Source: Bacilli bacterium (GTDB taxonomy: Bacteria > Bacillota_I > Bacilli_A > RF39 > UBA660). Taken from it: a DNA stretch of 10,424 nucleotides. Positions 1-6,067 of the stretch are shown piece after piece. Both the position numbers and the translations under genes were made by a program. Where the stretch lies: positions 1 through 10,424 of the forward strand of contig JAQUFI010000049.1 of assembly GCA_028684735.1 (NCBI GenBank). Reading direction: 5' to 3'. The notes beneath the pieces are model-generated. The model searched no databases and had not been told where the DNA came from. It saw only the letters and a list, made by a program, of their open reading frames with translations. Numbering within the stretch: position 1 is the first letter of the stretch; every line of letters starts with the position of its first letter.

Positions 1-986
1 TATCTATATCCTGCATTATATAAGGTTTGAGCCTTTTCTTGTGTTAGTATAGTTGCACAGTCACAGGCAATAGCTGATCTACCTGTGTCACCACAACTGA
101 TTAATAGAGAAAGCCAAGTACCTAAATTTACTGTTCCTGTTATTGACAATGCATAATGCTCTTGAAATTCACTAACGGCATTTTGAGTACTAGTGCTATA
201 AATACCATCAAATGTAGTGTCGCCAAATCCGTTAACATATAATGCCATTTGGAGTAACTTAATAAATTTACTTATCTTTGTGGTATTATATGTAGTACCT
301 GTATAGGATTTTTGAACACCACTATAAGGTATAGCTGGACAGCAATTTTTCGTAGTAGGACCAAAATTGCCATTTGCTACACCAACTGGAAGTCCTTCTT
401 CAGCTTGTATAGCATATATCATTGCAGTATTTGTTCCTCTTCCGTAAACTCCATCACATGGTTTTAAACCAATGTAGTTTTCATAGTTAGCATTCAAGTA
501 TTGTTGAATGGTTCTAATATTAGAATTGCCGCTATATACAGTAACAAATGCATCCATTGATAATAATGCCATCATCAATTTAACATTTACCTGCCCAGTA
601 GGGTTGGCTCTTCCGGCATCTGTTTCTAATTGTATAACTGCGTCTTCTACTGACTCATCGAAAGTAGAATCAACAATCCAATGTCCATCTACATAGTTAG
701 CATAATGCCCAGTATTGTAGCCTTTACACCACAATGCACCTTGTAGTATAGCGAATTGGTTTCTACATATTCCATCTGTTCTTACTAAAGTTTGATATAA
801 AGACTGAGTTGTAGGTCCAAAATTATCTGATGTATTTTGTATTCCAAGTTCAATTTGTAATGCTTTAGTTAAAGCGTATATTGTGGGCCAGCCAGTTTTA
901 CCATCTTCCTCAACGACATTGTATCGAGAATCATTTCCATAAGTTAAATTTAGCCAAACTTGAGTGGCTAATACCATAGGGTCCAT
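1..986 (-). CDS. Peptidoglycan-binding repeat protein with Rv2525c-like glycoside-hydrolase-like domain, 3' end outside window
   Basis: The reading frame starts at ATG 986-984 and stays open to the window start, giving 328 full codons. An in-frame TAA lies just upstream and AAAGGA (999-1004) sits 12 nt before the ATG, which supports this start. Residues 1-300 form about four related units of peptidoglycan-binding type (about 1-70, 72-150, 156-215, 238-300). Each has a helix with a Q..LN/Q.AL pattern followed by a D/FG-G/P-T-T motif, e.g. FGPTT at 56-60 and 208-212 and FDGIYSTST at 259-267. From about residue 304 the pattern ACDCATILTQEKA...AGYR matches the start of the Rv2525c-like glycoside-hydrolase-like domain (DUF1906), whose remainder lies outside. 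Such proteins are thought to act on or bind the cell wall. No signal peptide or membrane segment is visible at the N-terminus, so export, if any, is by another route. Arginine codons are nearly all AGA (7 of 8). Family assignment is by recalled motifs. Confidence 0.85.
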   Translation of the reverse strand, partial: MDPMVLATQVWLNLTYGNDSRYNVVEEDGKTGWPTIYALTKALQIELGIQNTSDNFGPTTQSLYQTLVRTDGICRNQFAILQGALWCKGYNTGHYANYVDGHWIVDSTFDESVEDAVIQLETDAGRANPTGQVNVKLMMALLSMDAFVTVYSGNSNIRTIQQYLNANYENYIGLKPCDGVYGRGTNTAMIYAIQAEEGLPVGVANGNFGPTTKNCCPAIPYSGVQKSYTGTTYNTTKISKFIKLLQMALYVNGFGDTTFDGIYSTSTQNAVSEFQEHYALSITGTVNLGTWLSLLISCGDTGRSAIACDCATILTQEKAQTLYNAGYR

Positions 987-1055
987 AATTTCATCACATC
1001 CTTTAATTTATTGTGTAGAATGTTAACCATTTGACCCTTTGTGAATAAAATATAA

Positions 1056-1093
1056 TAGATATCAAACACACGGGAATTAGATTGTGATATCTA
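1056..1093. repeat. Inverted repeat TAGATATCA / TGATATCTA, possible operator
   Basis: TAGATATCA at 1056-1064 and its exact reverse complement TGATATCTA at 1085-1093 are separated by 20 bp. Each arm contains the palindrome GATATC. A further GATATC lies at 1132-1137. The octamer TCAAACAC occurs at 1062-1069 and again at 1121-1128. No T-run follows, so it is not a terminator. Its place upstream of the leftward gene makes a regulator-binding site possible, but in such AT-rich DNA chance is a real alternative. Confidence 0.35.
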
Positions 1094-1237
1094 AATAACA
1101 TTCATATAATTGATTTTCATTCAAACACTACGATATCTTATGAATAATATCAAATTATTGAATGTACTTTTTATATGCAAAAAATAAAGTTGAGAAGATT
1201 TTATTTTTTTATTAAGTTGCTTAATCGCTCATCAAAT

Positions 1238-1266
1238 TTTACATACAATTAAACAAATGATATAAT
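1238..1266 (+). promoter_or_regulatory. Sigma-A promoter with extended -10, upstream of small membrane-protein gene
   Basis: The -35 is TTTACA (1238-1243), the spacer is 17 bp, and the -10 is TATAAT (1261-1266) preceded by TG at 1258-1259, giving an extended -10. Transcription would start near 1273, leaving a leader of about 55 nt before the ATG at 1328. Confidence 0.75.
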
Positions 1267-1327
1267 TAGTAATAACGAAAATTATAATGATTTTTGTAAG
1301 TATAATTAAATTTTAGGAGGAATTGTT

Positions 1328-1819
1328 ATGGAAAATCTATTGTTAGTTATTATACCAATAATTTTGTTAGTATCTATTGTTGCTTTGACTATTGGCTTAA
1401 TATTAAAAAAGAAAAGGCTGTGGATAATAAGCCTTATATTTCTATTATGTGATCTGTTTGTAATTGCTTGCCTGTTTGCTGTTTTTTTCGGATATATATA
1501 TAGTACTCATACATTTTCTCTTTCTCCTGATAAAGAATATAAAATTATAATAAAAGGTGATGAACCTAAATGGGCTTTTGGTAGTGAAGATATAATGATT
1601 TATGCTAGAAAAAACAGTATATTTGGTGTGTTTAATCAGAAAGTATATAAAACGGAAATATCTAATGATGGAAAAAGTTTAAATGAAAGTAACTTTAGCA
1701 TTGATTGGATTGATAAAAATAATGCATTAATTGTATTACGTGGTGAAGAACAAAATGATGAATATCTATCTGTAACATTTGGAAAAAACATAAAGATTGA
1801 ACAAAAAAAATTGAAATAA
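1328..1819 (+). CDS. Small membrane protein with C-terminal extracytoplasmic domain, unknown function
   Basis: A 163-residue protein with a perfect AGGAGG (1315-1320) 7 nt before its ATG. Two hydrophobic segments (about 4-26 and 33-55) are separated by a short KKKRL basic loop, which by the positive-inside rule faces the cytoplasm. That leaves both termini outside and the C-terminal part, from about residue 58, extracytoplasmic. This part begins with a SPDKEYK pattern, common in domains of unknown function in which short beta strands recur, and carries IDWIDKNNALIVL near 125-137. The layout recalls the DUF5412-type membrane proteins of Bacillota, but I cannot confirm membership. The gene has its own promoter and no clear terminator after it. 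Its few arginine codons (AGG, AGA, CGT) say little alone. Function unknown. Confidence 0.8.
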   Translation: MENLLLVIIPIILLVSIVALTIGLILKKKRLWIISLIFLLCDLFVIACLFAVFFGYIYSTHTFSLSPDKEYKIIIKGDEPKWAFGSEDIMIYARKNSIFGVFNQKVYKTEISNDGKSLNESNFSIDWIDKNNALIVLRGEEQNDEYLSVTFGKNIKIEQKKLK

Positions 1820-1897
1820 CCATCACAGTATTTCAAATTGATTATATAAATTTGATTAATATCTAAGCGGCCTTCAGATTTGTTGTAATCAGGAAAT

Positions 1898-1905
1898 GGT
1901 ATAAT
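1898..1905 (+). promoter_or_regulatory. Extended -10 promoter, upstream of second membrane-protein gene
   Basis: TGGTATAAT gives an extended -10 with a perfect TATAAT at 1900-1905. At 17 bp upstream the -35 (GATTTG, 1877-1882) is poor, so the extended element would carry recognition. The predicted start near 1912 leaves only about 16 nt to the ATG at 1928, with AAGGGG (1914-1919) as ribosome binding site, so the untranslated leader would be very short. Confidence 0.5.
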
Positions 1906-1927
1906 GGATGTGTAAGGGGTAGTAGTT

Positions 1928-2617
1928 ATGATAAAAAATATAAAGAATTCGGTAAAACAATCCATGAAAAAAACAAAACACTTTATAAAGAACATGTTTT
2001 CTTTTAGTTATGTTTGGCTGACATTGATATTATTGGTATTGTGTTTTATATCGTTATTATTGTCAAAGTATTATAATGATATGGGTAATAGTTTTAATTC
2101 TTCAATGTTTAATAATATATTTACTGGTATAGTTACAGGAATAGTCTTACTACTTGTCACTAATCTTAAAAATGTCCAATTAGTAAGATTACATTTTTTA
2201 AATGAACAGTTAAATATCATTCATAAAAGTATATTGGATTATAATAGCCATATTAGAAAATTAGAATTAAAACAAGTTTTGTCAGAAAACGATTATGATG
2301 ATATTTATGACGCTATTTGTATGGCAAACGATATAAACATAGATATTATTTACAATATGAATAAAATATCTTTAGGAATAAACTTGAATAAAATTTTTAT
2401 TAAGGCCTTTAATTTCGATGCCCATAAACAAGAAATCAAATGTGGTGAAATTAGGGAAGATATAATTTATAATAGTGGTGATGTAGATGAATATGAAAAA
2501 CTTATACAAATATTAAGGAATTATAGAAATGAGTTATTTGAATTAAACAGCAAAATTTTAAATAAAATAAAAGAAAATGATATTAAAATAGATCTTATTA
2601 ATAAATCAATTATTTGA
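1928..2617 (+). CDS. Two-pass membrane protein with cytoplasmic helical domain, unknown function
   Basis: A 229-residue protein. AAGGGG (1914-1919) lies 8 nt before the ATG. The first 22 residues are strongly basic (many Lys), followed by a membrane segment at about 28-47, a short polar loop rich in Asn and Ser (49-61), and a second segment at about 62-79. The remaining 150 residues are polar and probably helical, and with a basic N-terminus they should be cytoplasmic. Acidic and Asn-rich stretches (119-140) and a Lys/Glu-rich C-terminal helix (187-229) may form a coiled coil. All five arginine codons are AGA or AGG. I do not recognise the family. The two-helix-plus-cytoplasmic-domain layout is seen in many bacterial accessory or stress proteins but does not define a function. 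Confidence 0.8.
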   Translation: MIKNIKNSVKQSMKKTKHFIKNMFSFSYVWLTLILLVLCFISLLLSKYYNDMGNSFNSSMFNNIFTGIVTGIVLLLVTNLKNVQLVRLHFLNEQLNIIHKSILDYNSHIRKLELKQVLSENDYDDIYDAICMANDINIDIIYNMNKISLGINLNKIFIKAFNFDAHKQEIKCGEIREDIIYNSGDVDEYEKLIQILRNYRNELFELNSKILNKIKENDIKIDLINKSII

Positions 2618-2635
2618 ATAAAAAAGATTAATGTA

Positions 2636-2664
2636 TTGTCAAAATGATTTTATTGTTGTATAAT
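2636..2664 (+). promoter_or_regulatory. Sigma-A promoter of the glycosylation operon
   Basis: TTGTCA (2636-2641), a 17-bp spacer and a perfect TATAAT (2659-2664). Transcription would begin near 2671, giving a leader of about 145 nt before the GTG start at 2816. It lies only 18 bp after the stop of the preceding gene, and no terminator is visible between them. Confidence 0.8.
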
Positions 2665-2670
2665 ATTAGT

Positions 2671-2815
2671 AACTTATCGAGAGATAGGGGGTAACAACTT
2701 CTATCTAACTGGTACCAATTAGAATATAAATCTAGTGATACTAGATTTTTTATATAGCTGTTTAGTCAATATAAAGTTACCTATCACAATTAGTTTTAAG
2801 AAAAGAGGTTTTATC
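2671..2815 (+). ncRNA. Structured 5' leader with alternative pairings (candidate cis-regulatory RNA)
   Basis: The leader is unusually long and can fold in competing ways. AGATAG (2682-2687) can pair locally with CTATCT (2701-2706), closing a 13-nt loop. The same segment, GATAGG plus TAAC across 2683-2695, can instead pair with GTTACCTATC (2776-2785), leaving three G residues bulged. The second pairing would enclose the terminator-like hairpin at 2728-2748. A small hairpin TCTAA/TTAGA around GGTACC lies at 2704-2723. I recognise no known riboswitch class. UGGUACC resembles the core of a T-box, but no Stem I or specifier region exists. Regulatory function is inference from the pairings only. 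Confidence 0.4.
2728..2751 (+). terminator. Terminator-like hairpin (attenuator) in the leader
   Basis: AAATCTAGT (2728-2736) pairs perfectly with ACTAGATTT (2740-2748) around a GAT loop, and a run of six T ends at 2751. The stem is nine pairs with only two G-C pairs, so it is weak. It lies within the transcribed leader about 65 nt before the GTG start, as an attenuator would. A GTG at 2735 lies inside the stem and is not a plausible start. Confidence 0.5.
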
Positions 2816-4666
2816 GTGAATAAGGTTAAATATAATAAATATTATTCTGTATTTATTATTTTATTATTATCGATTGTAACTTTAATTTCATTATGTTTAA
2901 ATATTAATCTAAATGGCAAAATCAATCCTCTTTATATTTTTAAGGATCATCGTTTGACGATGTTTTTCATTGTTCTTATCCTTTATTCATTTAATCACAA
3001 AAATTATATTCCAATTAAAGATTCTAATTTTATTTTTAAATTACTAGCTTTCCTTTTTTCATTATTTTTAGTAATTGGTAATAGCTATGAGAACGTAGGT
3101 AATGGTAGTTTAATTTTTGGGAGTCTTAGTAGTTTTGTCATTTCTGGTATTTTAATCTTTAGTTACTATCATTTAAATTTATGGATGATTAATTTTTTTT
3201 ATCAATTTATAAATGAATCAAAACGATTCAAATTAGAAAAACCTGATAAGTGGTCACAATTGATATTTGAAAATCATCCAATGTTAGGCAGTATTATCAT
3301 TATGTTGATATGTTGGTTACCGTATATTATTGCTTTTTATCCAGCTATCTTATCCCCTGATCCAAGTAATCAAATTAAACAATTTTTTGGTTTAGAAACG
3401 CATTATATTGAAAGTGTTAACATCATTGATGAAGATGTCTTAATAACTAATCATCACCCAGTATTACATACTATCTTACTTGGTAGTTCTTTAAAAATAG
3501 GTAGGGTGTTGGGTTCTGATAATTTTGGTTTATTTATATATAGTATGATTCAAATAAGTATTTTAGTTTCCGCCCTTGCTTTTACTATTAATTATACGAA
3601 AAAATTAAAGACACCATATTGGGTGAGATGGGTAATATTGATCATCTATTCTTTAGCACCTGTTTTTCCTTTTTATGCGATGTCAGCTGTTAAAGATGTT
3701 ATTTTTACATCCTTAATTATTTTATACACTATCTTGTTATTTGAACTGATTGACAATAAAGAAAAGATAAATACTAAAAAAATGATTAGGTATATCTTAT
3801 TGATACTATTGATAATGTTGTTTAGAAACAATGGGATTTATGTGATTATTTTATCTTTTCCTTTCTTCTTCTTCATTACTAAGCAGAATCGATTCCAACT
3901 TGGATTAATCTTAGTTACTCCAATTTTACTTTATCAAGGTTATTCAAATATCTTGTTACCAGCTTTTGGTATTACTCCAGGAAGTATTAGAGAAGCATTG
4001 TCAATTCCTTTTCAACAAACAGCTAGATATGTTAAATACGACAATCGTTTAACTGAAGAAGAAACTAAAGTTATTGATAAATTATTGGATTATGATACTT
4101 TAGCTGAACGATATAATCCAGTCCTATCTGATCCAGTTAAAAATCAATTTAACCCTGATTATAATAAGGAAGATTTAAGTAAATATTTTAGAGTATGGTT
4201 TAATGGTTTAAAGAAGCACCCTGATCTTTATCTTGAAGCGACGATTCATAATACTTATGGTTATTTTTATCCTAATACGAGTAAATGGTATATCTATTAT
4301 AAGTATGATTCAAGACTACAAGAAACGGGTCTATTTGATTACCACTATAACGATTTAAGTGGACAAAGAAAAGTCTTGAGTTTGTTTGGGATAGCATATC
4401 CGTATATTCCAATAATAGGGATGATGGTTAATATTGGTTTTGGTAGTTGGGTAATTATGATGATGTCTGCTTTTCTAATTACCTTAAAAAAATATAAATA
4501 TCTAATTGTTTTATTACCAAGTCTATCACTCTTACTAATATGTATCGCATCACCAGCTAATACTTATTTTAGATATGCGATGCCCTATATCTTTTCAATA
4601 CCTATCTTATTAGCAATACTGATAAAAATTAATCAAAATAAAGGAGAAATAAAATATGAAAAATAA
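2816..4666 (+). CDS. DUF6020-like polytopic membrane protein, probable GT-C-type glycosyltransferase
   Basis: The chosen start is GTG at 2816, with AAAGAGG (2802-2808) 7 nt upstream. An in-frame GTG at 2735 lies in a hairpin and has no ribosome binding site. The product has 616 residues and about a dozen hydrophobic segments: several in 10-130, one at 157-177, more between 236 and 380, and the last ones at 525-603. After the 157-177 helix comes SPDPSNQI (180-187), an acidic motif in the position of the first outer loop, where GT-C enzymes carry catalytic Asp. TNHHPVLHT (211-219), VKDVIF (292-297) and FRNNG (336-340) are further motifs I associate with DUF6020 proteins. A large soluble part (about 390-520), rich in Tyr and Asp, probably lies outside. 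It overlaps the next gene by 11 nt. Likely role: transfer of sugar from a lipid carrier to an envelope acceptor. The acceptor is unknown, and the transferase role is inferred from topology and neighbours. Confidence 0.8.
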   Translation: MNKVKYNKYYSVFIILLLSIVTLISLCLNINLNGKINPLYIFKDHRLTMFFIVLILYSFNHKNYIPIKDSNFIFKLLAFLFSLFLVIGNSYENVGNGSLIFGSLSSFVISGILIFSYYHLNLWMINFFYQFINESKRFKLEKPDKWSQLIFENHPMLGSIIIMLICWLPYIIAFYPAILSPDPSNQIKQFFGLETHYIESVNIIDEDVLITNHHPVLHTILLGSSLKIGRVLGSDNFGLFIYSMIQISILVSALAFTINYTKKLKTPYWVRWVILIIYSLAPVFPFYAMSAVKDVIFTSLIILYTILLFELIDNKEKINTKKMIRYILLILLIMLFRNNGIYVIILSFPFFFFITKQNRFQLGLILVTPILLYQGYSNILLPAFGITPGSIREALSIPFQQTARYVKYDNRLTEEETKVIDKLLDYDTLAERYNPVLSDPVKNQFNPDYNKEDLSKYFRVWFNGLKKHPDLYLEATIHNTYGYFYPNTSKWYIYYKYDSRLQETGLFDYHYNDLSGQRKVLSLFGIAYPYIPIIGMMVNIGFGSWVIMMMSAFLITLKKYKYLIVLLPSLSLLLICIASPANTYFRYAMPYIFSIPILLAILIKINQNKGEIKYEK

Positions 4667-5585
4667 AAAAATTGCTGTCTTAATCCCTTGTTACAATGAA
4701 AGCAAAACAATTAAGAAAGTCGTAACTGATTATAAGAAAACTTTACCTGATGCTGATATCTATGTTTATGATAACAATTCTAATGATAAGACAGATGAGA
4801 TTGCCAAAAAAGCGGGTGCGATTGTTCGTTATGAATACAAACAAGGTAAAGGGAATGTCATTCGAAGTATGTTCCGTGGAATTGATGTTGATTGCTATTT
4901 GATGATTGATGGGGACGATACTTATCCAGCTGAAAATGCCGTTGAAATGTGTGATTATATTTTAGAAGGAAAGGCTGACATGGTTATTGGTGATCGACTA
5001 TCGTCAACTTATTTTACCGAAAATAAAAGACCATTTCATAACTTTGGTAATAAAATAGTAAGATTTTTAATTAATAAACTATTTAGTAATAATGTTCGTG
5101 ACATTATGACTGGTTATCGTGCTTTTAGTTATGAATTTGTTAAATCATTTCCAGTCTTATCAAAAGGCTTTGAAATTGAAACTGAAATGACGATTCATGC
5201 GGTCGATAAAAACTTTCGGTTAGTAGAAGTGCCGGTAACTTATCGTGATCGTCCAGAAGGCAGTATTTCTAAGTTAAATACCTATAAAGATGGTTTTAAA
5301 GTATTAAAGACGATTGCTACCTTATTTAAAGAATACAAACCAGCTGTCTTCTTTAGTCTTGCAGCTTTGTTATTGGCCTTATTATCAATTGTTTTTGGAA
5401 CACCAGTCTTTATTGAATATTTTAAAACAGGATTAGTTCCTAGATATCCAACGTTAATCTTTTCAGGCATCTTAATGATGTTAGCTATTCTATTATGGGT
5501 ATGTGGTATTATCTTGCAAGTAATCGTCAAAAAACATAAACAATTATTCGAGTTATACTTAAATAATTTGAGGAAACATGAATAA
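4656..5585 (+). CDS. GT2 family glycosyltransferase, DPM1/GtrB-like, with two C-terminal membrane segments
   Basis: A 309-residue protein. AAGGAG (4641-4646) lies 9 nt before the ATG, inside the end of the preceding gene. The N-terminal GT-A domain begins with VLIPCYNES (8-16). DNNSNDKT (39-46) is a nucleotide-binding pattern, and IDGDDTYP (84-91) contains the metal-binding DXD motif. RDIMTGYRAF (148-157) and RPEGSISKL (199-207) are typical of dolichol/polyprenyl-phosphate sugar transferases. Two membrane helices follow at about 231-256 and 266-290, as in GtrB/CsbB-type enzymes. It should transfer a sugar (often glucose, GlcNAc or mannose; identity not readable) from a nucleotide sugar to undecaprenyl phosphate on the cytoplasmic face. 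Nine of 13 arginine codons are CGN, unlike the genes left of 2620. The gene after it is a GtrA protein, which supports this reading. Confidence 0.92.
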   Translation: MKNKKIAVLIPCYNESKTIKKVVTDYKKTLPDADIYVYDNNSNDKTDEIAKKAGAIVRYEYKQGKGNVIRSMFRGIDVDCYLMIDGDDTYPAENAVEMCDYILEGKADMVIGDRLSSTYFTENKRPFHNFGNKIVRFLINKLFSNNVRDIMTGYRAFSYEFVKSFPVLSKGFEIETEMTIHAVDKNFRLVEVPVTYRDRPEGSISKLNTYKDGFKVLKTIATLFKEYKPAVFFSLAALLLALLSIVFGTPVFIEYFKTGLVPRYPTLIFSGILMMLAILLWVCGIILQVIVKKHKQLFELYLNNLRKHE

Positions 5586-5967
5586 ATTAGCCAAACAAAT
5601 ATTTAAGTTTTTAATTGTTGGTGGTCTTGCTTTTCTTATTGATTATGCATTACTATATATCTTAACGGAATATTATGGGATATATTATTTAGTTTCTTCA
5701 ATTATATCTTTTATCATTTCCTTAATCTTTAATTATATTGCTAGTATCATGTTTGTTTTTAAAACTAATAAAAAAGAAAAAAATAAAAATTTTATCTTCT
5801 TTATTGTTGGTAGTATTATTGGGTTAGGAATCAATCAAATCGTTATGTATGTCATGGTTGAATTCATCCATGTTTATTATATGTTTTCAAAGATTGTCGC
5901 AACTGGTGTTGTTATGGTCTGGAATTTTATAACGAGAAAGATATTTATCGAACAAAAAGAAGAATGA
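5578..5967 (+). CDS. GtrA family membrane protein, probable lipid-linked sugar flippase
   Basis: A 129-residue protein with four hydrophobic segments (about 10-30, 36-60, 71-93, 99-117), the usual size and topology of GtrA. KFLIVGGLAFLID (10-22) is the typical opening, and FNYIASIMFVF (51-61) and NFITRKIFI (116-124) match the paired N-[FY]-x-x-x-R/S-x-x-[VF]-F motifs of the family. The start overlaps the GT2 gene by 8 nt and TGAGG (5569-5573) precedes the ATG, so translation is probably coupled. GtrA proteins help move polyprenyl-phosphate-linked sugar across the membrane. Here it would pass the GT2 product to the membrane protein encoded first in the operon. The gene ends at a hairpin terminator, so it closes the transcription unit. 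Confidence 0.9.
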   Translation: MNKLAKQIFKFLIVGGLAFLIDYALLYILTEYYGIYYLVSSIISFIISLIFNYIASIMFVFKTNKKEKNKNFIFFIVGSIIGLGINQIVMYVMVEFIHVYYMFSKIVATGVVMVWNFITRKIFIEQKEE

Positions 5968-5978
5968 TAATGAATATT

Positions 5979-6010
5979 AGTAGACATATTTAGAATGTCT
6001 ACTTTTATTT
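5979..6010 (+). terminator. Rho-independent terminator of the glycosylation operon
   Basis: AGTAGACAT (5979-5987) pairs perfectly with ATGTCTACT (5995-6003) around a 7-nt loop. The downstream strand is TTTTATTT (6003-6010). It begins 12 nt after the stop codon of the GtrA gene. Confidence 0.8.
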
Positions 6011-6017
6011 GTTATGA

Positions 6018-6047
6018 TTGAAATTACTCTTAACAACATGATACAAT
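6018..6047 (+). promoter_or_regulatory. Sigma-A promoter with extended -10, upstream of FGase-like gene
   Basis: TTGAAA (6018-6023), an 18-bp spacer and TACAAT (6042-6047), with TG at 6039-6040 making an extended -10. It lies downstream of an in-frame ATG at 6014, so a transcript starting near 6054 can only use the ATG at 6068. Confidence 0.6.
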
Positions 6048-6067
6048 ATAAAGAGAAAGTGGTGCTT

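Larger units (their letters stand above)
987..1327. other. Divergent intergenic region without a gene
   Basis: This 341-bp stretch separates the leftward cell-wall gene from the rightward membrane-protein gene. I see no convincing coding frame on either strand. It holds the rightward promoter at 1238-1266, a 9-bp inverted repeat built on GATATC (1056-1064 and 1085-1093), a third GATATC at 1132-1137, and an A/T-only hairpin (1179-1188 with 1200-1209). No clear promoter with good -35 and -10 spacing was found for the leftward gene. Confidence 0.6.

Noticed and set aside
508..696. Rightward open frame of 62 codons
   Set aside because: It lies wholly inside the leftward peptidoglycan-binding gene on the other strand, whose repeats and start signals are convincing.
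1031..1056. Rightward promoter TTGACC ... TATAAT in the divergent region
   Set aside because: Spacer is only 14 bp and no gene or obvious RNA product follows.
1179..1209. Terminator-like hairpin AAAAAATAAA / TTTATTTTTT
   Set aside because: Stem is all A-T, and no upstream rightward transcript is evident; chance is likely in this composition.
1861..1885. Hairpin ATCT...AGAT followed by TTTGTTG after the first membrane-protein gene
   Set aside because: Only four outer pairs hold and inner mismatches break the stem; too weak to call a terminator.
1636..1995. Leftward open frame of 119 codons
   Set aside because: It is antisense to two well-supported rightward genes and their promoter, and its Phe/Ile-rich product is an AT-composition artefact.
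2671..2700. SAM-I riboswitch (CTTATCGAGAG start)
   Set aside because: The opening resembles SAM-I for about 10 nt, but the conserved GGCCC/GCAACC elements that follow are missing.
2707..2720. T-box riboswitch (UGGUACC core)
   Set aside because: Only the UGGNACC core matches. It lies about 40 nt from the predicted transcription start, leaving no room for Stem I or a specifier loop.
2735..2815. Longer N-terminus for the DUF6020-like protein, from GTG 2735
   Set aside because: That GTG is in the attenuator stem without a ribosome binding site, while GTG 2816 has AAAGAGG at good spacing.
5282..5530. Leftward open frame of 82 codons
   Set aside because: Antisense to the C-terminal membrane helices of the GT2 gene; no ribosome binding site support.
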